From Desulfobacterales bacterium (GTDB taxonomy: Bacteria; Desulfobacterota; DSM-4660; Desulfatiglandales; JALVZP01): DNA of 8,603 nucleotides. The first letter of the stretch is position 1, and each line of letters opens with the position of its first letter. Both the position numbers and the translations under genes were made by a program. Below, one piece after another: positions 1 through 8,162 of the stretch. Under the pieces are notes generated by a model. It did not search any database, was not told where the DNA came from, and worked only from the letters and a program-made list of their open reading frames with translations. The stretch is taken from NCBI GenBank assembly GCA_027064285.1, contig JAMOPX010000179.1:1-8603 (forward strand), read 5' to 3'.

Positions 1-248
1 ACAACAAAATTTAAGATAAACACAATAGGGTTTAGCTGTGGTGAGTAAGGTGGAAGATAAACCCTCTTGAATACATCTGGAAAAGTATAAAAAGAGTGCT
101 TTCTTTAGTTTTTGTGAGAAACTCGGATGAAATGAAAAAGGTTATATCAGAAGCATGGAATAACTTATATAAAAAAATAAGTTTTGCCAAAAGCTGGATA
201 GAAAAATTTTTAAAAGGTACTAAGTATTATATGGAATTATGCGGATAA
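1..248 (+). pseudogene. IS630-family transposase, 3' remnant, broken by a micro-inversion
   Basis: This is the C-terminal end of a DDE transposase of the IS630/Tc1-mariner group, which cuts and pastes DNA at TA sites. Reading plus from about 60 gives NPLEYIWKSIKR, which contains the family's last catalytic acid (Glu, codon 69-71), then a lysine-rich tail (NNLYKKISFAKSWIEKFL) to a TAA at 246-248. The preceding motif VYLPPYSPQLNP appears only on the minus strand (about 65 down to 26) because bases 27-65 are inverted. As it stands, the frame meets TAG at 33-35 and TGA at 42-44. With the inversion undone, the frame runs through 27-248 but meets another TAA at 12-14, either a point change or a lost base nearby. 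The rest of the gene lies left of the window. The gene cannot make an active enzyme. Family assignment is firm; the subgroup is not determined. Confidence 0.85.
27..65. repeat. 8-bp perfect inverted repeats flanking a 23-bp inverted segment
   Basis: AGGGTTTA at 27-34 and TAAACCCT at 58-65 are exact reverse complements and enclose 23 bases (35-57). Replacing 35-57 by its reverse complement turns this stretch into codons for RVYLPPYSPQLNP, directly in frame with LEYIWKSIKR that follows from 66. The repeat does not extend outward (26/66 mismatch) or inward (35/57 mismatch). The repeats can also pair as an 8-bp stem with a 23-nt loop. The repeats and the restored frame are seen directly; that an inversion took place is inferred from the restored motif. 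Confidence 0.85.
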
Positions 249-270
249 CTATAAGTGCAGATAAATATAT

Positions 271-276
271 AAGGAG
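271..276 (+). promoter_or_regulatory. Ribosome binding site of pncB
   Basis: AAGGAG ends 8 bases before the ATG at 285. It fixes that start and is the only clear Shine-Dalgarno in the 36 bases between the transposase stop and pncB. No convincing -10/-35 pair was found upstream of it, so the operon promoter may lie in the IS remnant or left of the window. Confidence 0.8.
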
Positions 277-284
277 TCATTTTC

Positions 285-1622
285 ATGAAAACATCTACTC
301 TGCTTACTGATCTGTATCAACTAACCATGCTTCAAGGCTATTTTGATCATGATATGTATGAGACAGCAGTATTTGAGTTTTTTGTAAGGGATCTTGATAA
401 AAGAAATTTCCTGCTGTCAGTTGGACTTGAACAGGTGCTTTATTTTTTACAAGATCTTCGCTTTTCTTCAGAAGATATAGACTGGCTACGAAAAACAGCT
501 CTTTTTAAGGATGAATTCTTGGACTATCTCAGACAGTTCAGGTTTAGCGGTGATGTTTATGCAATGCCTGAAGGCACGGTATTCTTTAAAAATGAACCTG
601 TAATTCAGATATGTGCACCTATTCCGGAGGCACAGCTTGTAGAAACAAGGTTAATCAATATACTTCACTATCAGATACTTGTTGCTTCAAAGGCAGTAAG
701 AATGCGATTTGCAGCTCCGGGAAAGCAATTTGTAGACTTTGGCCTGAGAAGGGCACACGCAGCTGAAGCCGGTCTTTTTGCTGCAAGGGCAAGCTATATA
801 GCAGGCTTTGCAGGAACATCCACGGTGCTTGCTGGGAAAATTTATGGGATCCCAATATTTGGCACAATGGCCCACTCTTTTGTGCAGGCCCACGAAAAAG
901 AAGAAGAGGCATTTATTCACTTTGCAGAATCTATGCCCCAGAATGTTGTTCTGTTGATAGATACCTATGATCCCATAAAGGCTGTGCATAAGATAATAAA
1001 GATGGCCCCTTCCCTTCAGAAAAGAGGAATAAAAATAAGGGGAATAAGAATAGATAGCGGAGATCTTGTAGCGCTCTCAAAAGATATAAGAAAGTTGCTG
1101 GATGAAAATGGCTTGGGCAATGTAAGAATCATAACCAGTGGCAACTTAGATGAATATGTCATAAAAAAGCTGTATAGCTCAAATGCGCCCATAGACAGCT
1201 TTGGCGTAGGCACAAAGATGGTCACTTCTAATGACATGCCTTACCTTAACTGTGCCTACAAGCTAATAGAATACAAGGGAAAACCTAGGAAAAAGCGCTC
1301 ACAAGGAAAAGAAACATGGCCTGGACAAAAACAGGTTTATAGGTTCTACAAAGAGGATAAAATGTCGTATGATATGATGAGCTTAAAGGATGAGCCTGTT
1401 GCTCAAGGAAAACCTCTTTTAAAAAGATATATGAGCAAAGGCCAAATAATTGAAAAGCTTCCGTCAATACATGAAATAAGAGATTATGTATCTGCTCAAT
1501 TAGATGAACTGCCTAACTTCTTGAAAGACTTAGAAAAGACCGAGGAGTATCCAGTCCTTATATCAGAAGGACTTAAGAAATGCTCAGAAGAGCTAAACAG
1601 GTGGATAGATGAAGCTGAGTGA
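285..1622 (+). CDS. pncB: Nicotinate phosphoribosyltransferase
   Basis: This enzyme joins nicotinate to PRPP, with ATP hydrolysis, to give nicotinate mononucleotide and pyrophosphate. It is the entry step of the Preiss-Handler NAD salvage route in the cytoplasm. The 445-residue length is normal for the family. The N-terminus TSTLLTDLYQLTMLQGYF is typical. DFGLRRAH (151-158) and GTMAHSFV (193-200) form the active site; His197 fits the histidine that is phosphorylated in this family. DTYDP (226-230), RIDSGD (255-260) and SFGVGTKMVTSNDMP (from 305) are the phosphate- and PRPP-binding strands of the type II phosphoribosyltransferase barrel. KGKPRKKRSQGK...PGQKQVYR (331-353) is a family hallmark. 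The start at 285 is supported by AAGGAG. It is the first gene of the run, sits 36 bases after the transposase stop, and overlaps the next gene by 14 bases. Nothing looks broken. Assignment is firm. Confidence 0.95.
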   Translation: MKTSTLLTDLYQLTMLQGYFDHDMYETAVFEFFVRDLDKRNFLLSVGLEQVLYFLQDLRFSSEDIDWLRKTALFKDEFLDYLRQFRFSGDVYAMPEGTVFFKNEPVIQICAPIPEAQLVETRLINILHYQILVASKAVRMRFAAPGKQFVDFGLRRAHAAEAGLFAARASYIAGFAGTSTVLAGKIYGIPIFGTMAHSFVQAHEKEEEAFIHFAESMPQNVVLLIDTYDPIKAVHKIIKMAPSLQKRGIKIRGIRIDSGDLVALSKDIRKLLDENGLGNVRIITSGNLDEYVIKKLYSSNAPIDSFGVGTKMVTSNDMPYLNCAYKLIEYKGKPRKKRSQGKETWPGQKQVYRFYKEDKMSYDMMSLKDEPVAQGKPLLKRYMSKGQIIEKLPSIHEIRDYVSAQLDELPNFLKDLEKTEEYPVLISEGLKKCSEELNRWIDEAE

Positions 1623-4485
1623 TTTTATTCAAGACATAAAAAAATCTCCTGATTTAAAAGACCATATTATCTATCACAAATACATCCCTGAGAAAAAAGC
1701 AAGATTTTCTGAGCTTGAACTTGGCGGCAGATTTCAGGTCTCCTTAGAAAAACTTGGAATCAAAAAACTCTTTTCCCATCAGGCAGAAGCTATCTCTGCA
1801 ATAAGAAAAGGAAAGGATGTAGTGGTGTGTACAGGCACCTCAAGTGGAAAAAGTCTTATTTACAATGTATCTGTAATTGAAAGGATAATAAAAGATCCCC
1901 AATCAACAGCACTTTATATATTTCCTTTAAAGGCACTTGCACAGGATCAGTTAATCTCTTTTAATCAGCTTAGTTCAAATATCTCAAAACACATAAAAGC
2001 AGATATATATGACGGAGACACAGATCCAGATAAGAGAAAGGAGATAAAGACAGGTAAATATAATGTGATCTTTACTAATCCAGATATGCTTCATTTTGGT
2101 ATTCTACCTTATCATGGAGCCTGGAAAAAGTTTTTTGAAAAACTCTGCTTTGTAGTAATAGATGAGATACACACTTACAGAGGTATATTTGGATCTCACC
2201 TTGTTCAGATAATAAGAAGGCTGAGAAGGATATGCAATCACTATGGATCAGATCCTCAGTTCATCCTTTTGTCTGCCACAATTCACAATCCAAAAGAATT
2301 TGCTTCAAAACTTATTCAGAAACCTGTTCATCTTATACAAGATGACGGCTCACCTTCAGCAGGAAAGCATTTTTTGCTCATTGACCCGGACATAAGCGCA
2401 AATTTTTTAGCATCCCAGCTCTTTATAAAAAGCATAAGATCTGGCTTCAGAACCATTGTGTTTACCCAATCAAGGCGCATTACAGAGCTCATACACATAT
2501 GGTCGAGTCAGATTGCTCCTGAACTGAGACATAAAATAAGCTCTTACAGGGCTGGATTCTTAGCAGAAGAAAGAAGAGAAATAGAAAAAAGGCTTGTTTC
2601 AGGGGAACTGTTTGGTGTTATCTCCACAAGTGCTCTTGAAATGGGAATAGATGTGGGAGAACTGGATGTATGCATATTAGTGGGCTATCCGGGCACCATA
2701 ATAAATACCTGGCAGAGAAGCGGAAGAGTAGGAAGGGCTGGGAGAGAATCCTTGGTGATACTTATCAGTGGAAAAGATGCCTTGGATCAGTACTTTATGA
2801 AATATCCAAAAGAACTTTTTGAAAGGCCTTTTGAGTCCGCCATAATTGATTCGGACAATCCTCATATCTTAGATGCTCATCTTGAATGTGCAGCAGCAGA
2901 ACTTCCTTTAAAAAAAGAGGATACAAAGTACTGGGGAGATGAACTGGAAGATGCTCTTATAAGATGTGAGTTAAAAGGAAGACTTGCAAAAGATATAGAT
3001 GGAAATTTGTGGGTTTCTAAAAGAAGAAATCCACACATCTTTGTCAACATAAGGTCCACAGGAAAAGGGTTCACCATATTTGACAGGATTACAGGTCATG
3101 CCATAGGCACAATAGACAGTGTAAGGGCTTTGAAAGAATGCCATCCCGGAGCAATATATCTACATAGGGCACTTCAGTATGAAATTCAGTATATAGACAT
3201 ATCAAAAAAAAATATAATTGCCATTGAGACAAATGCTCAGTACTTTACAAGGCCTTTAATAGAAAAAGAAACAGAGATCATAGAAGTGGATCAGACAAAA
3301 AAGATTAACAACTTTGTGGTCAGAAAAGGCAAGCTAAAGGTAACAGAAAGGGTAATAGGATATGAAAAGAGAAAGATACAGGGACAGGAGCTTTTGGGAG
3401 TATATCCGCTGGATCTTCCACCAAACATATTTGAGACAAAGGGTGTATGGATAGAGATTTCAGGGAAGATAAAGGAAAACATAGAAAAACAAAAGCTTCA
3501 CTTCATGGGTGGAATTCATGCTATTGAACATGCCATGATAGGGATGCTGCCTTTTTTTGCCCTCTGCGACAGAAACGATGTGGGTGGAATCTCTTATCCT
3601 TATCATCCTCAGATAGGAAAGAGCGCAGTTTTTATATATGACGGCTATCCCGGAGGAGTAGGAATATGTGCTCATGGTTTTAATATAGTAAAAGATTGGC
3701 TTACAAAGACACTGAATCTTATAAAAGGATGTGAATGCGAAAATGGATGTCCTTCCTGCATTCACTCTCCAAAGTGTGGTTCAGGGAATAAGCCCTTAGA
3801 TAAAACCGCTTCTATTCAGATACTTCAGATGCTGTTGGAATCCGGCGGAAAAGAAGAAAAAATACAAAACAACTTGTTAACACTTACGGGCATCAACAAA
3901 AGGCACGATTTAGATAAGAACTATAGAATTGTAGTATTTGACTTAGAAACACAAAAAGGAGCAGATGAAGTAGGAGGTTGGAAAAATGCCCATCTTATGA
4001 GAGTATCTGTTGCTGTTGCCTATGACAGTCTTTTGGATAGATTTTTTGTATTTATGGAAAATGAATTGGCAGATCTTATAAAGCTGTTTAAAATGGCAGA
4101 TCTTGTTGTTGGTTTTAACATAAAAAGGTTTGACTATAAGGTGCTTAGTGCTTACACAGACATAAATATTCTTACCAAACTTCCCTCCTTTGATATCTTA
4201 GAGGATATTCACAAAAGGCTTGGATTTAGGCTAAGTTTGAACCACTTAGCCGTAAATACATTAAATACAGAGAAAGCAGGAAATGGCCTTATGGCATTAA
4301 AATGGTTTAGAGAAGGAAACATAGAGAAGCTTGTAAGATACTGCAAACAGGATGTCCTTGTAACAAAGGAGCTTTTCTATCATGGATTAAAAAAGGGATA
4401 TCTTGTATACAAGAGAAATAACAGAAGGTTTAGGTTATTATTAGATTGGAATATAGAGGAGATGACAAGGCATGAAGGCATTTGA
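1609..4485 (+). CDS. MrfA-type DEAH helicase fused to a DEDD-family (MrfB-like) exonuclease domain
   Basis: This is a superfamily 2 DNA helicase. Visible motifs are Walker A GTSSGKS (76-82), DEIH (185-188), SAT (222-224), STSALEMGIDVGELD (339-353) and QRSGRVGRAGR (369-379). Residues about 600-750 carry the DUF1998-type C-terminal domain with Cys708, 710, 714, 717 and 723, a likely metal site as in MrfA/YprA of Bacillus subtilis. After a linker (about 745-770) comes a second catalytic unit: FDLET (Asp778, Glu780), NIKRFD (Asp842) and YCKQD (Tyr911, Asp915). This is the full acidic set of a DnaQ/RNase H-like 3'-5' exonuclease of DEDDy type. In B. subtilis, MrfA (about 750 residues) and the exonuclease MrfB are separate products that act together in mitomycin lesion repair; here they appear fused. 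The nuclease part is about 190 residues, shorter than MrfB. The ATG at 1609 overlaps pncB by 14 bases. The helicase call is firm; the repair role is inferred from the family. Confidence 0.9.
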   Translation: MKLSDFIQDIKKSPDLKDHIIYHKYIPEKKARFSELELGGRFQVSLEKLGIKKLFSHQAEAISAIRKGKDVVVCTGTSSGKSLIYNVSVIERIIKDPQSTALYIFPLKALAQDQLISFNQLSSNISKHIKADIYDGDTDPDKRKEIKTGKYNVIFTNPDMLHFGILPYHGAWKKFFEKLCFVVIDEIHTYRGIFGSHLVQIIRRLRRICNHYGSDPQFILLSATIHNPKEFASKLIQKPVHLIQDDGSPSAGKHFLLIDPDISANFLASQLFIKSIRSGFRTIVFTQSRRITELIHIWSSQIAPELRHKISSYRAGFLAEERREIEKRLVSGELFGVISTSALEMGIDVGELDVCILVGYPGTIINTWQRSGRVGRAGRESLVILISGKDALDQYFMKYPKELFERPFESAIIDSDNPHILDAHLECAAAELPLKKEDTKYWGDELEDALIRCELKGRLAKDIDGNLWVSKRRNPHIFVNIRSTGKGFTIFDRITGHAIGTIDSVRALKECHPGAIYLHRALQYEIQYIDISKKNIIAIETNAQYFTRPLIEKETEIIEVDQTKKINNFVVRKGKLKVTERVIGYEKRKIQGQELLGVYPLDLPPNIFETKGVWIEISGKIKENIEKQKLHFMGGIHAIEHAMIGMLPFFALCDRNDVGGISYPYHPQIGKSAVFIYDGYPGGVGICAHGFNIVKDWLTKTLNLIKGCECENGCPSCIHSPKCGSGNKPLDKTASIQILQMLLESGGKEEKIQNNLLTLTGINKRHDLDKNYRIVVFDLETQKGADEVGGWKNAHLMRVSVAVAYDSLLDRFFVFMENELADLIKLFKMADLVVGFNIKRFDYKVLSAYTDINILTKLPSFDILEDIHKRLGFRLSLNHLAVNTLNTEKAGNGLMALKWFREGNIEKLVRYCKQDVLVTKELFYHGLKKGYLVYKRNNRRFRLLLDWNIEEMTRHEGI

Positions 4486-4867
4486 GTGTAAGATGTGTGG
4501 AGAATGCTGTTGGGGAAGGGGAATATCTGTTAGCGAAAAGGAGATAAAAAGAATGGCTGAATTTCTTGGTATAGAAGAAGAGCTCTTTAAGACACAATAC
4601 TGCGTCATAAATAAAAATGGATATGAGCTTAAAACAAAAGAATCTGGTTATTGTATATTCTTAAAAAAAAGTAAAAAAGGCAGAATCTGTGCAGTTCATC
4701 CAGTTAAGCCAGATCTGTGTAAAAAATGGCCTTTTTTTAAAAGCATAGTCTCAGATGAAGAGGAATGGAGAAATGCAATGGATGCCTGCCCAGGAATAAA
4801 CCTAAACTGCTCTTTTGAAGACTTTGTAAAACAGGCAAAAGATGAGCATCCTGAGCTTTATAGTTAA
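4472..4867 (+). CDS. YkgJ-family cysteine-cluster protein (UPF0153-like)
   Basis: This small cytoplasmic protein of 131 residues has the CxxCxxCC signature of the YkgJ family: Cys6, 9, 12 and 13 near the start. Further conserved-looking cysteines follow at 44, 61, 73, 83, 106 (in CPG) and 113, with PDLCKKWPFF (80-89) in the usual place. The family is thought to bind zinc or an iron-sulfur cluster, and its biochemical role is unknown. There is no signal peptide or membrane segment. The ATG at 4472 has GAGGAG (4456-4461) 10 bases upstream, inside the helicase gene, whose end it overlaps by 14 bases. It overlaps comF by 26 bases at its own end. Position between a repair helicase and a ComF-type gene hints at a link to DNA or nucleotide metabolism, but that is only context. 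Family call is firm; function is unassigned. Confidence 0.88.
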   Translation: MKAFECKMCGECCWGRGISVSEKEIKRMAEFLGIEEELFKTQYCVINKNGYELKTKESGYCIFLKKSKKGRICAVHPVKPDLCKKWPFFKSIVSDEEEWRNAMDACPGINLNCSFEDFVKQAKDEHPELYS

Positions 4868-5564
4868 CTTTATTTATCCTCCCAGATGTGCTGTATGCAA
4901 TACATTTTTGGATCAAAGAGGTTTGATATGTAAAGAGTGCCTTGCTAAACTAAGAGAGCTTAAACCACCTTTTTGTAAAATATGCTCTGTTCCTTTTTAT
5001 GGTGAAAAAGAAGACATTCATATATGTGAAAATTGTCTCAGGAAAAGACCGCAGTTTACAAGCCTCTCATCTCCTTATATATATGAAGGAACAGCTTCTA
5101 TTGCAGTAAGGCTATTTAAGTTTCAGAAAAAAGCAACTACAGGAAAATTATTAGGGACTCTTTTAAAAGAATATTCTCTTAGCTGGTGGAAAAAGATAAA
5201 ACAAAAAAAAGATAAATATGTTATTGTGCCTGTTCCTTTAACACCAAAAAGGCTTAGACAGAGAGGATTTAACCAGAGTCTTGTTTTGTCAAGGTATGTT
5301 TCTAAATCCCTCAAACTCCCTGTAGATTACCTAAGTCTTAGAAGAACAAAAGAGACACTTCCTCAGAGCCTTTTAAGCCCAGAGGAAAGAAAAAAGAATG
5401 TAAGAGATGCATTTCAGGTAAAAGGAGATAATCTGAAAAAAAAGAGAATAATATTGATAGATGATGTCGCAACAACAGGAAATACTCTAAATGAATGTGC
5501 AAAAGTGCTGAAAAAAGCAGGAGCAATAGAAGTAAGATGTTTAGTATTTGCCAGGGCAGTATGA
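4842..5564 (+). CDS. comF: ComF-family phosphoribosyltransferase-like protein
   Basis: This is a 240-residue protein with the usual ComF layout. An N-terminal zinc-ribbon region carries four CxxC pairs (Cys16/19, 30/33, 45/48, 62/65). A type I phosphoribosyltransferase fold follows, with VPVPLTPKRLRQRGFNQS (129-146) and the PRPP loop IDDVATTGNTL (206-216). ComF is needed for DNA uptake in naturally transformable bacteria and is also found in non-competent ones; its substrate is not established. No com gene lies nearby, so competence cannot be claimed. The start at 4842 lies inside ykgJ and gives the typical opening (hydrophobic stretch, then YPPRCAVC). Its Shine-Dalgarno is weak (AGG at 4833-4835), so it probably depends on coupling. 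The end is only 3 bases from glnD. It may share a PRPP pool with PncB, but nothing shows a direct link. Family call is firm; the gene symbol rests on family membership. Confidence 0.9.
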   Translation: MSILSFIVNFIYPPRCAVCNTFLDQRGLICKECLAKLRELKPPFCKICSVPFYGEKEDIHICENCLRKRPQFTSLSSPYIYEGTASIAVRLFKFQKKATTGKLLGTLLKEYSLSWWKKIKQKKDKYVIVPVPLTPKRLRQRGFNQSLVLSRYVSKSLKLPVDYLSLRRTKETLPQSLLSPEERKKNVRDAFQVKGDNLKKKRIILIDDVATTGNTLNECAKVLKKAGAIEVRCLVFARAV

Positions 5565-5567
5565 GAT

Positions 5568-8162
5568 ATGAAGAGACAAGTAAAGCAATTTAAGAAAAAA
5601 AGAGATCAGCTTATTTCTTTATTTTTAAAGGGAAAAGCAGACAATTTTGTAGAAGCTTATTCTAACTTAATAGATGAATATTTCAGAAATACCTTTGAAG
5701 CAAAACATACTGAAATAAAAACCAAAAACCCATACGCTATAGTTTCCGTAGGTGGATATGGAAGACAAGAGATGTGCATAGGTTCAGATATAGATCTGGT
5801 GTTCCTTTTTAAGGATAAGATAGATGAAAAGATAGAGCAGATAATAGAGCATATTATATATCCTTTGTGGGATTTGAAATTAGATGTTGCTTATTCAACT
5901 CATACTATAAAAGATTATCTGGATCTGATCAAAGAAAACTATATGGAATTTACATCTGCCTTAAATGCCAGATTCATATGCGGTCAATCATCCATCTATT
6001 TTGAATTTATGCATGAGATAAGAGATAGCCTTATAGCTAAGTCAAAGCAAAAGATAATAAACATGCTTATAAAACAGGGAGAAGAAAGACACAAAAAATA
6101 TGGAGATTCATCATATTTATTAGAGCCTCATCTAAAAGAAGGCAGAGGTGGTTTAAGAGATTATCACACAATGCTATGGATAGCAAAATTGGATTATCTG
6201 ATCAACTCTGCAAAGGATCTGGAGATATATGGCTATATACCACATAAAGGGTATGATATTTTATCAAAGATTTTAAGCTTTCTCTGGAAAGTAAGAAACT
6301 GCCTTCATTATATATGCCAAAGAAAAAATGATAGGCTTTATCTTGGATATCAAAGAAGAGTTGCAAGGATCATAGGGATCCGAAGGGAAAATGGAAAAAG
6401 GGTTGCAGAGGTATTTTTGAATGAGCTTCATAGCCATATGGATATGCTCAAGGACATGTATGTAAGCTTTCTTATAGAACATGCTTATAGAGGAAGATAT
6501 AAAAGATCAGAAGTGAAACAGCCCCATATAGAAGGCATAGAAATAAGAAATGGACTGCTTTACTTCAGGTCCCCGGAAGACATATTAAAAGAGCCAGCGC
6601 TTTTAATAAAGATATTTGAAGAAAGCCAGAGGATCGGAATTCCATTAAGTGCAGAAGCAAAAGCCATTGTAAAAGATTTTCTATTCTTAGTGGACGAGAA
6701 TTTTAGACGCTCTCCAACTATCTTAAAGTCCTTTGAAAAGATCCTTATCTCGCCTGTAAAGGAATTTGATGTAATAGAAGACATGCTATACTCTGGTTTC
6801 TTAGAAAAATTCATTCCTCCATTTAAAGGCATAATAAACCGCATACAATATGACGAATATCACATATATCCTGTAGACAAACATAGCATATGCACTGTAC
6901 AGAAGATAAAGGAGTTTGAAAAAAGTCAGGACCCTATTTATGCAAAGATATACAGAGAGATAAAGAATAAAAACGCACTTCTATGGGCTGGGCTCCTACA
7001 TGATATCGGGAAGCAGTATCCAAAGGCAGAACACTCCAGAAAAGGGGCACTGATTGCCCAAAAATTGCTCAAAGAGTTGGGATATGAAGAGAGATTCATA
7101 GAAGAGGTAAAGTTCCTTATAGAAAATCATCTGTTCTTGGTAAAAATAGCCACTAGAAGAGACATAAATGATGAGGAAACAGCTCTTTATTGTGCAAAAA
7201 AGATAGAGGATCCTGAAAGGCTTAAAAAGCTCTATCTGCTATCTGTTGCTGATTCCATGGCTACTGGACCTGCTATATGGAATGACTGGACAGAAACATT
7301 GCTCAGGAATCTATTCTTAAGAGTATTAAACATAATGGAAAAAGGAGAAATCGCTTCAAAGACATCATTGAAAATTGTAGAGCAAAAAAGAGAGTGGCTC
7401 AGCTCTCAGCTGAAAGAAGAACAGAAGGAACTGATTCCCTTTATGTCTCCCAGATATCTACTTTATGTGCCAAAGGAGGAGATAAAAAGACATGTAGAAT
7501 TGTACAGCAGGTTAAACAACAAAACACTTGTATGGAAGATAGAAAAAAATAGCGAACCAGACATAAGGATCGTAACCATATGTGCACTTGACCAACCTGG
7601 CCTTTTTTCAAAAATCGCAGGGGTCTTAACATTGAATCAGATAGACATACTGGAAGCACAGGTTTACACTTGGCGGAATAACATTGCTATGGACATAATA
7701 AAGGTGAGACCTCCTTTGGATAGAGTTTTAGAAGAAGAAAGGTGGGATAAAGTAGCAAAAGAGCTGAAAGATGTCTTAGAGGGAAAACTTAACATAGAAG
7801 AGGCTATAGAGAAAAAATCTGTTTTTTACAAACCCAGAATAAGAGCCTTTTCTAAAAAAGCCAAAAAGGTGGTTATAGACAATGAAAGCTCCAGTTTTTT
7901 TACCATAATAGAGGTTCATGCCTTTGACTTTATGGGCCTTCTGTATAGGATTACAAATGCCATATTCAAATGCGGTCTAAATATATGGGTAGCAAAGGTA
8001 GCGACAAAAGTAGATCAGGTAGTAGATATATTTTATGTGAGAGACTTTGACGGACAAAAGGTGAATGAGCCAGACTACTTGGAAAAGATAAAAAAAGAGA
8101 TAAAAAAAGCTATTCAGGAGGAAAGATATGAGAAAAGTAGAAGCTATTATAAAGCCATTTAA
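5568..8162 (+). CDS. glnD: Bifunctional PII uridylyltransferase / uridylyl-removing enzyme
   Basis: GlnD adds UMP to PII when glutamine is low and removes it when glutamine is high, and so reports nitrogen status. The 864 residues show all parts in order. The nucleotidyltransferase site is GGYGRQE (62-68) with SDIDL (73-77). The GlnD/GlnE helper region includes EGRGGLRDYHTMLW (191-204). The HD hydrolase domain has His439, HDIGK (478-482), His489, His521 and Asp562. Two C-terminal ACT domains, expected to bind glutamine, begin near 666 (TICALDQPGLFSKIAG) and 778 (FTIIEVHAFDFMGLLYRI). One small oddity is that the loop before SDIDL reads EMCIG where most homologues have a proline; both catalytic acids remain. 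The ATG at 5568 follows comF by 3 bases with only a weak AGGG (5553-5556). The 3' end holds the start and ribosome binding site of glnB, with a 35-base overlap. Assignment is firm. Confidence 0.95.
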   Translation: MKRQVKQFKKKRDQLISLFLKGKADNFVEAYSNLIDEYFRNTFEAKHTEIKTKNPYAIVSVGGYGRQEMCIGSDIDLVFLFKDKIDEKIEQIIEHIIYPLWDLKLDVAYSTHTIKDYLDLIKENYMEFTSALNARFICGQSSIYFEFMHEIRDSLIAKSKQKIINMLIKQGEERHKKYGDSSYLLEPHLKEGRGGLRDYHTMLWIAKLDYLINSAKDLEIYGYIPHKGYDILSKILSFLWKVRNCLHYICQRKNDRLYLGYQRRVARIIGIRRENGKRVAEVFLNELHSHMDMLKDMYVSFLIEHAYRGRYKRSEVKQPHIEGIEIRNGLLYFRSPEDILKEPALLIKIFEESQRIGIPLSAEAKAIVKDFLFLVDENFRRSPTILKSFEKILISPVKEFDVIEDMLYSGFLEKFIPPFKGIINRIQYDEYHIYPVDKHSICTVQKIKEFEKSQDPIYAKIYREIKNKNALLWAGLLHDIGKQYPKAEHSRKGALIAQKLLKELGYEERFIEEVKFLIENHLFLVKIATRRDINDEETALYCAKKIEDPERLKKLYLLSVADSMATGPAIWNDWTETLLRNLFLRVLNIMEKGEIASKTSLKIVEQKREWLSSQLKEEQKELIPFMSPRYLLYVPKEEIKRHVELYSRLNNKTLVWKIEKNSEPDIRIVTICALDQPGLFSKIAGVLTLNQIDILEAQVYTWRNNIAMDIIKVRPPLDRVLEEERWDKVAKELKDVLEGKLNIEEAIEKKSVFYKPRIRAFSKKAKKVVIDNESSSFFTIIEVHAFDFMGLLYRITNAIFKCGLNIWVAKVATKVDQVVDIFYVRDFDGQKVNEPDYLEKIKKEIKKAIQEERYEKSRSYYKAI
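8116..8121 (+). promoter_or_regulatory. Strong ribosome binding site of glnB inside glnD
   Basis: A perfect AGGAGG sits 6 bases before the ATG at 8128, within the last codons of glnD. It is much stronger than the sites ahead of comF and glnD, so glnB is probably made in excess over its modifying enzyme, as would suit a signalling protein that acts in stoichiometric complexes. It also settles the start of glnB. The expression level is inferred. Confidence 0.85.

Noticed and set aside
1..120. Two converging IS630 fragments, one per strand
   Set aside because: The minus-strand and plus-strand parts are complementary pieces of one motif and join in frame when 35-57 is flipped between exact repeats, so one gene with an inversion is simpler than two insertions.
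184..255. Promoter for pncB (TTGCCA at 184, TATTAT at 225, TATAAG at 250)
   Set aside because: None of these boxes has a partner of acceptable match at 16-18 bases; AT-rich DNA gives such hits freely.
3204..3212. Run of nine A in the helicase gene as a programmed frameshift site
   Set aside because: The frame is intact on both sides and no alternative product or stimulating structure is evident. A-runs are common in this Lys-rich, AT-rich sequence.
3460..3765. Minus-strand open frames of 60-101 codons across the operon
   Set aside because: They lie opposite strong plus-strand genes and show no recognisable domain; typical shadows of AT-rich coding sequence.
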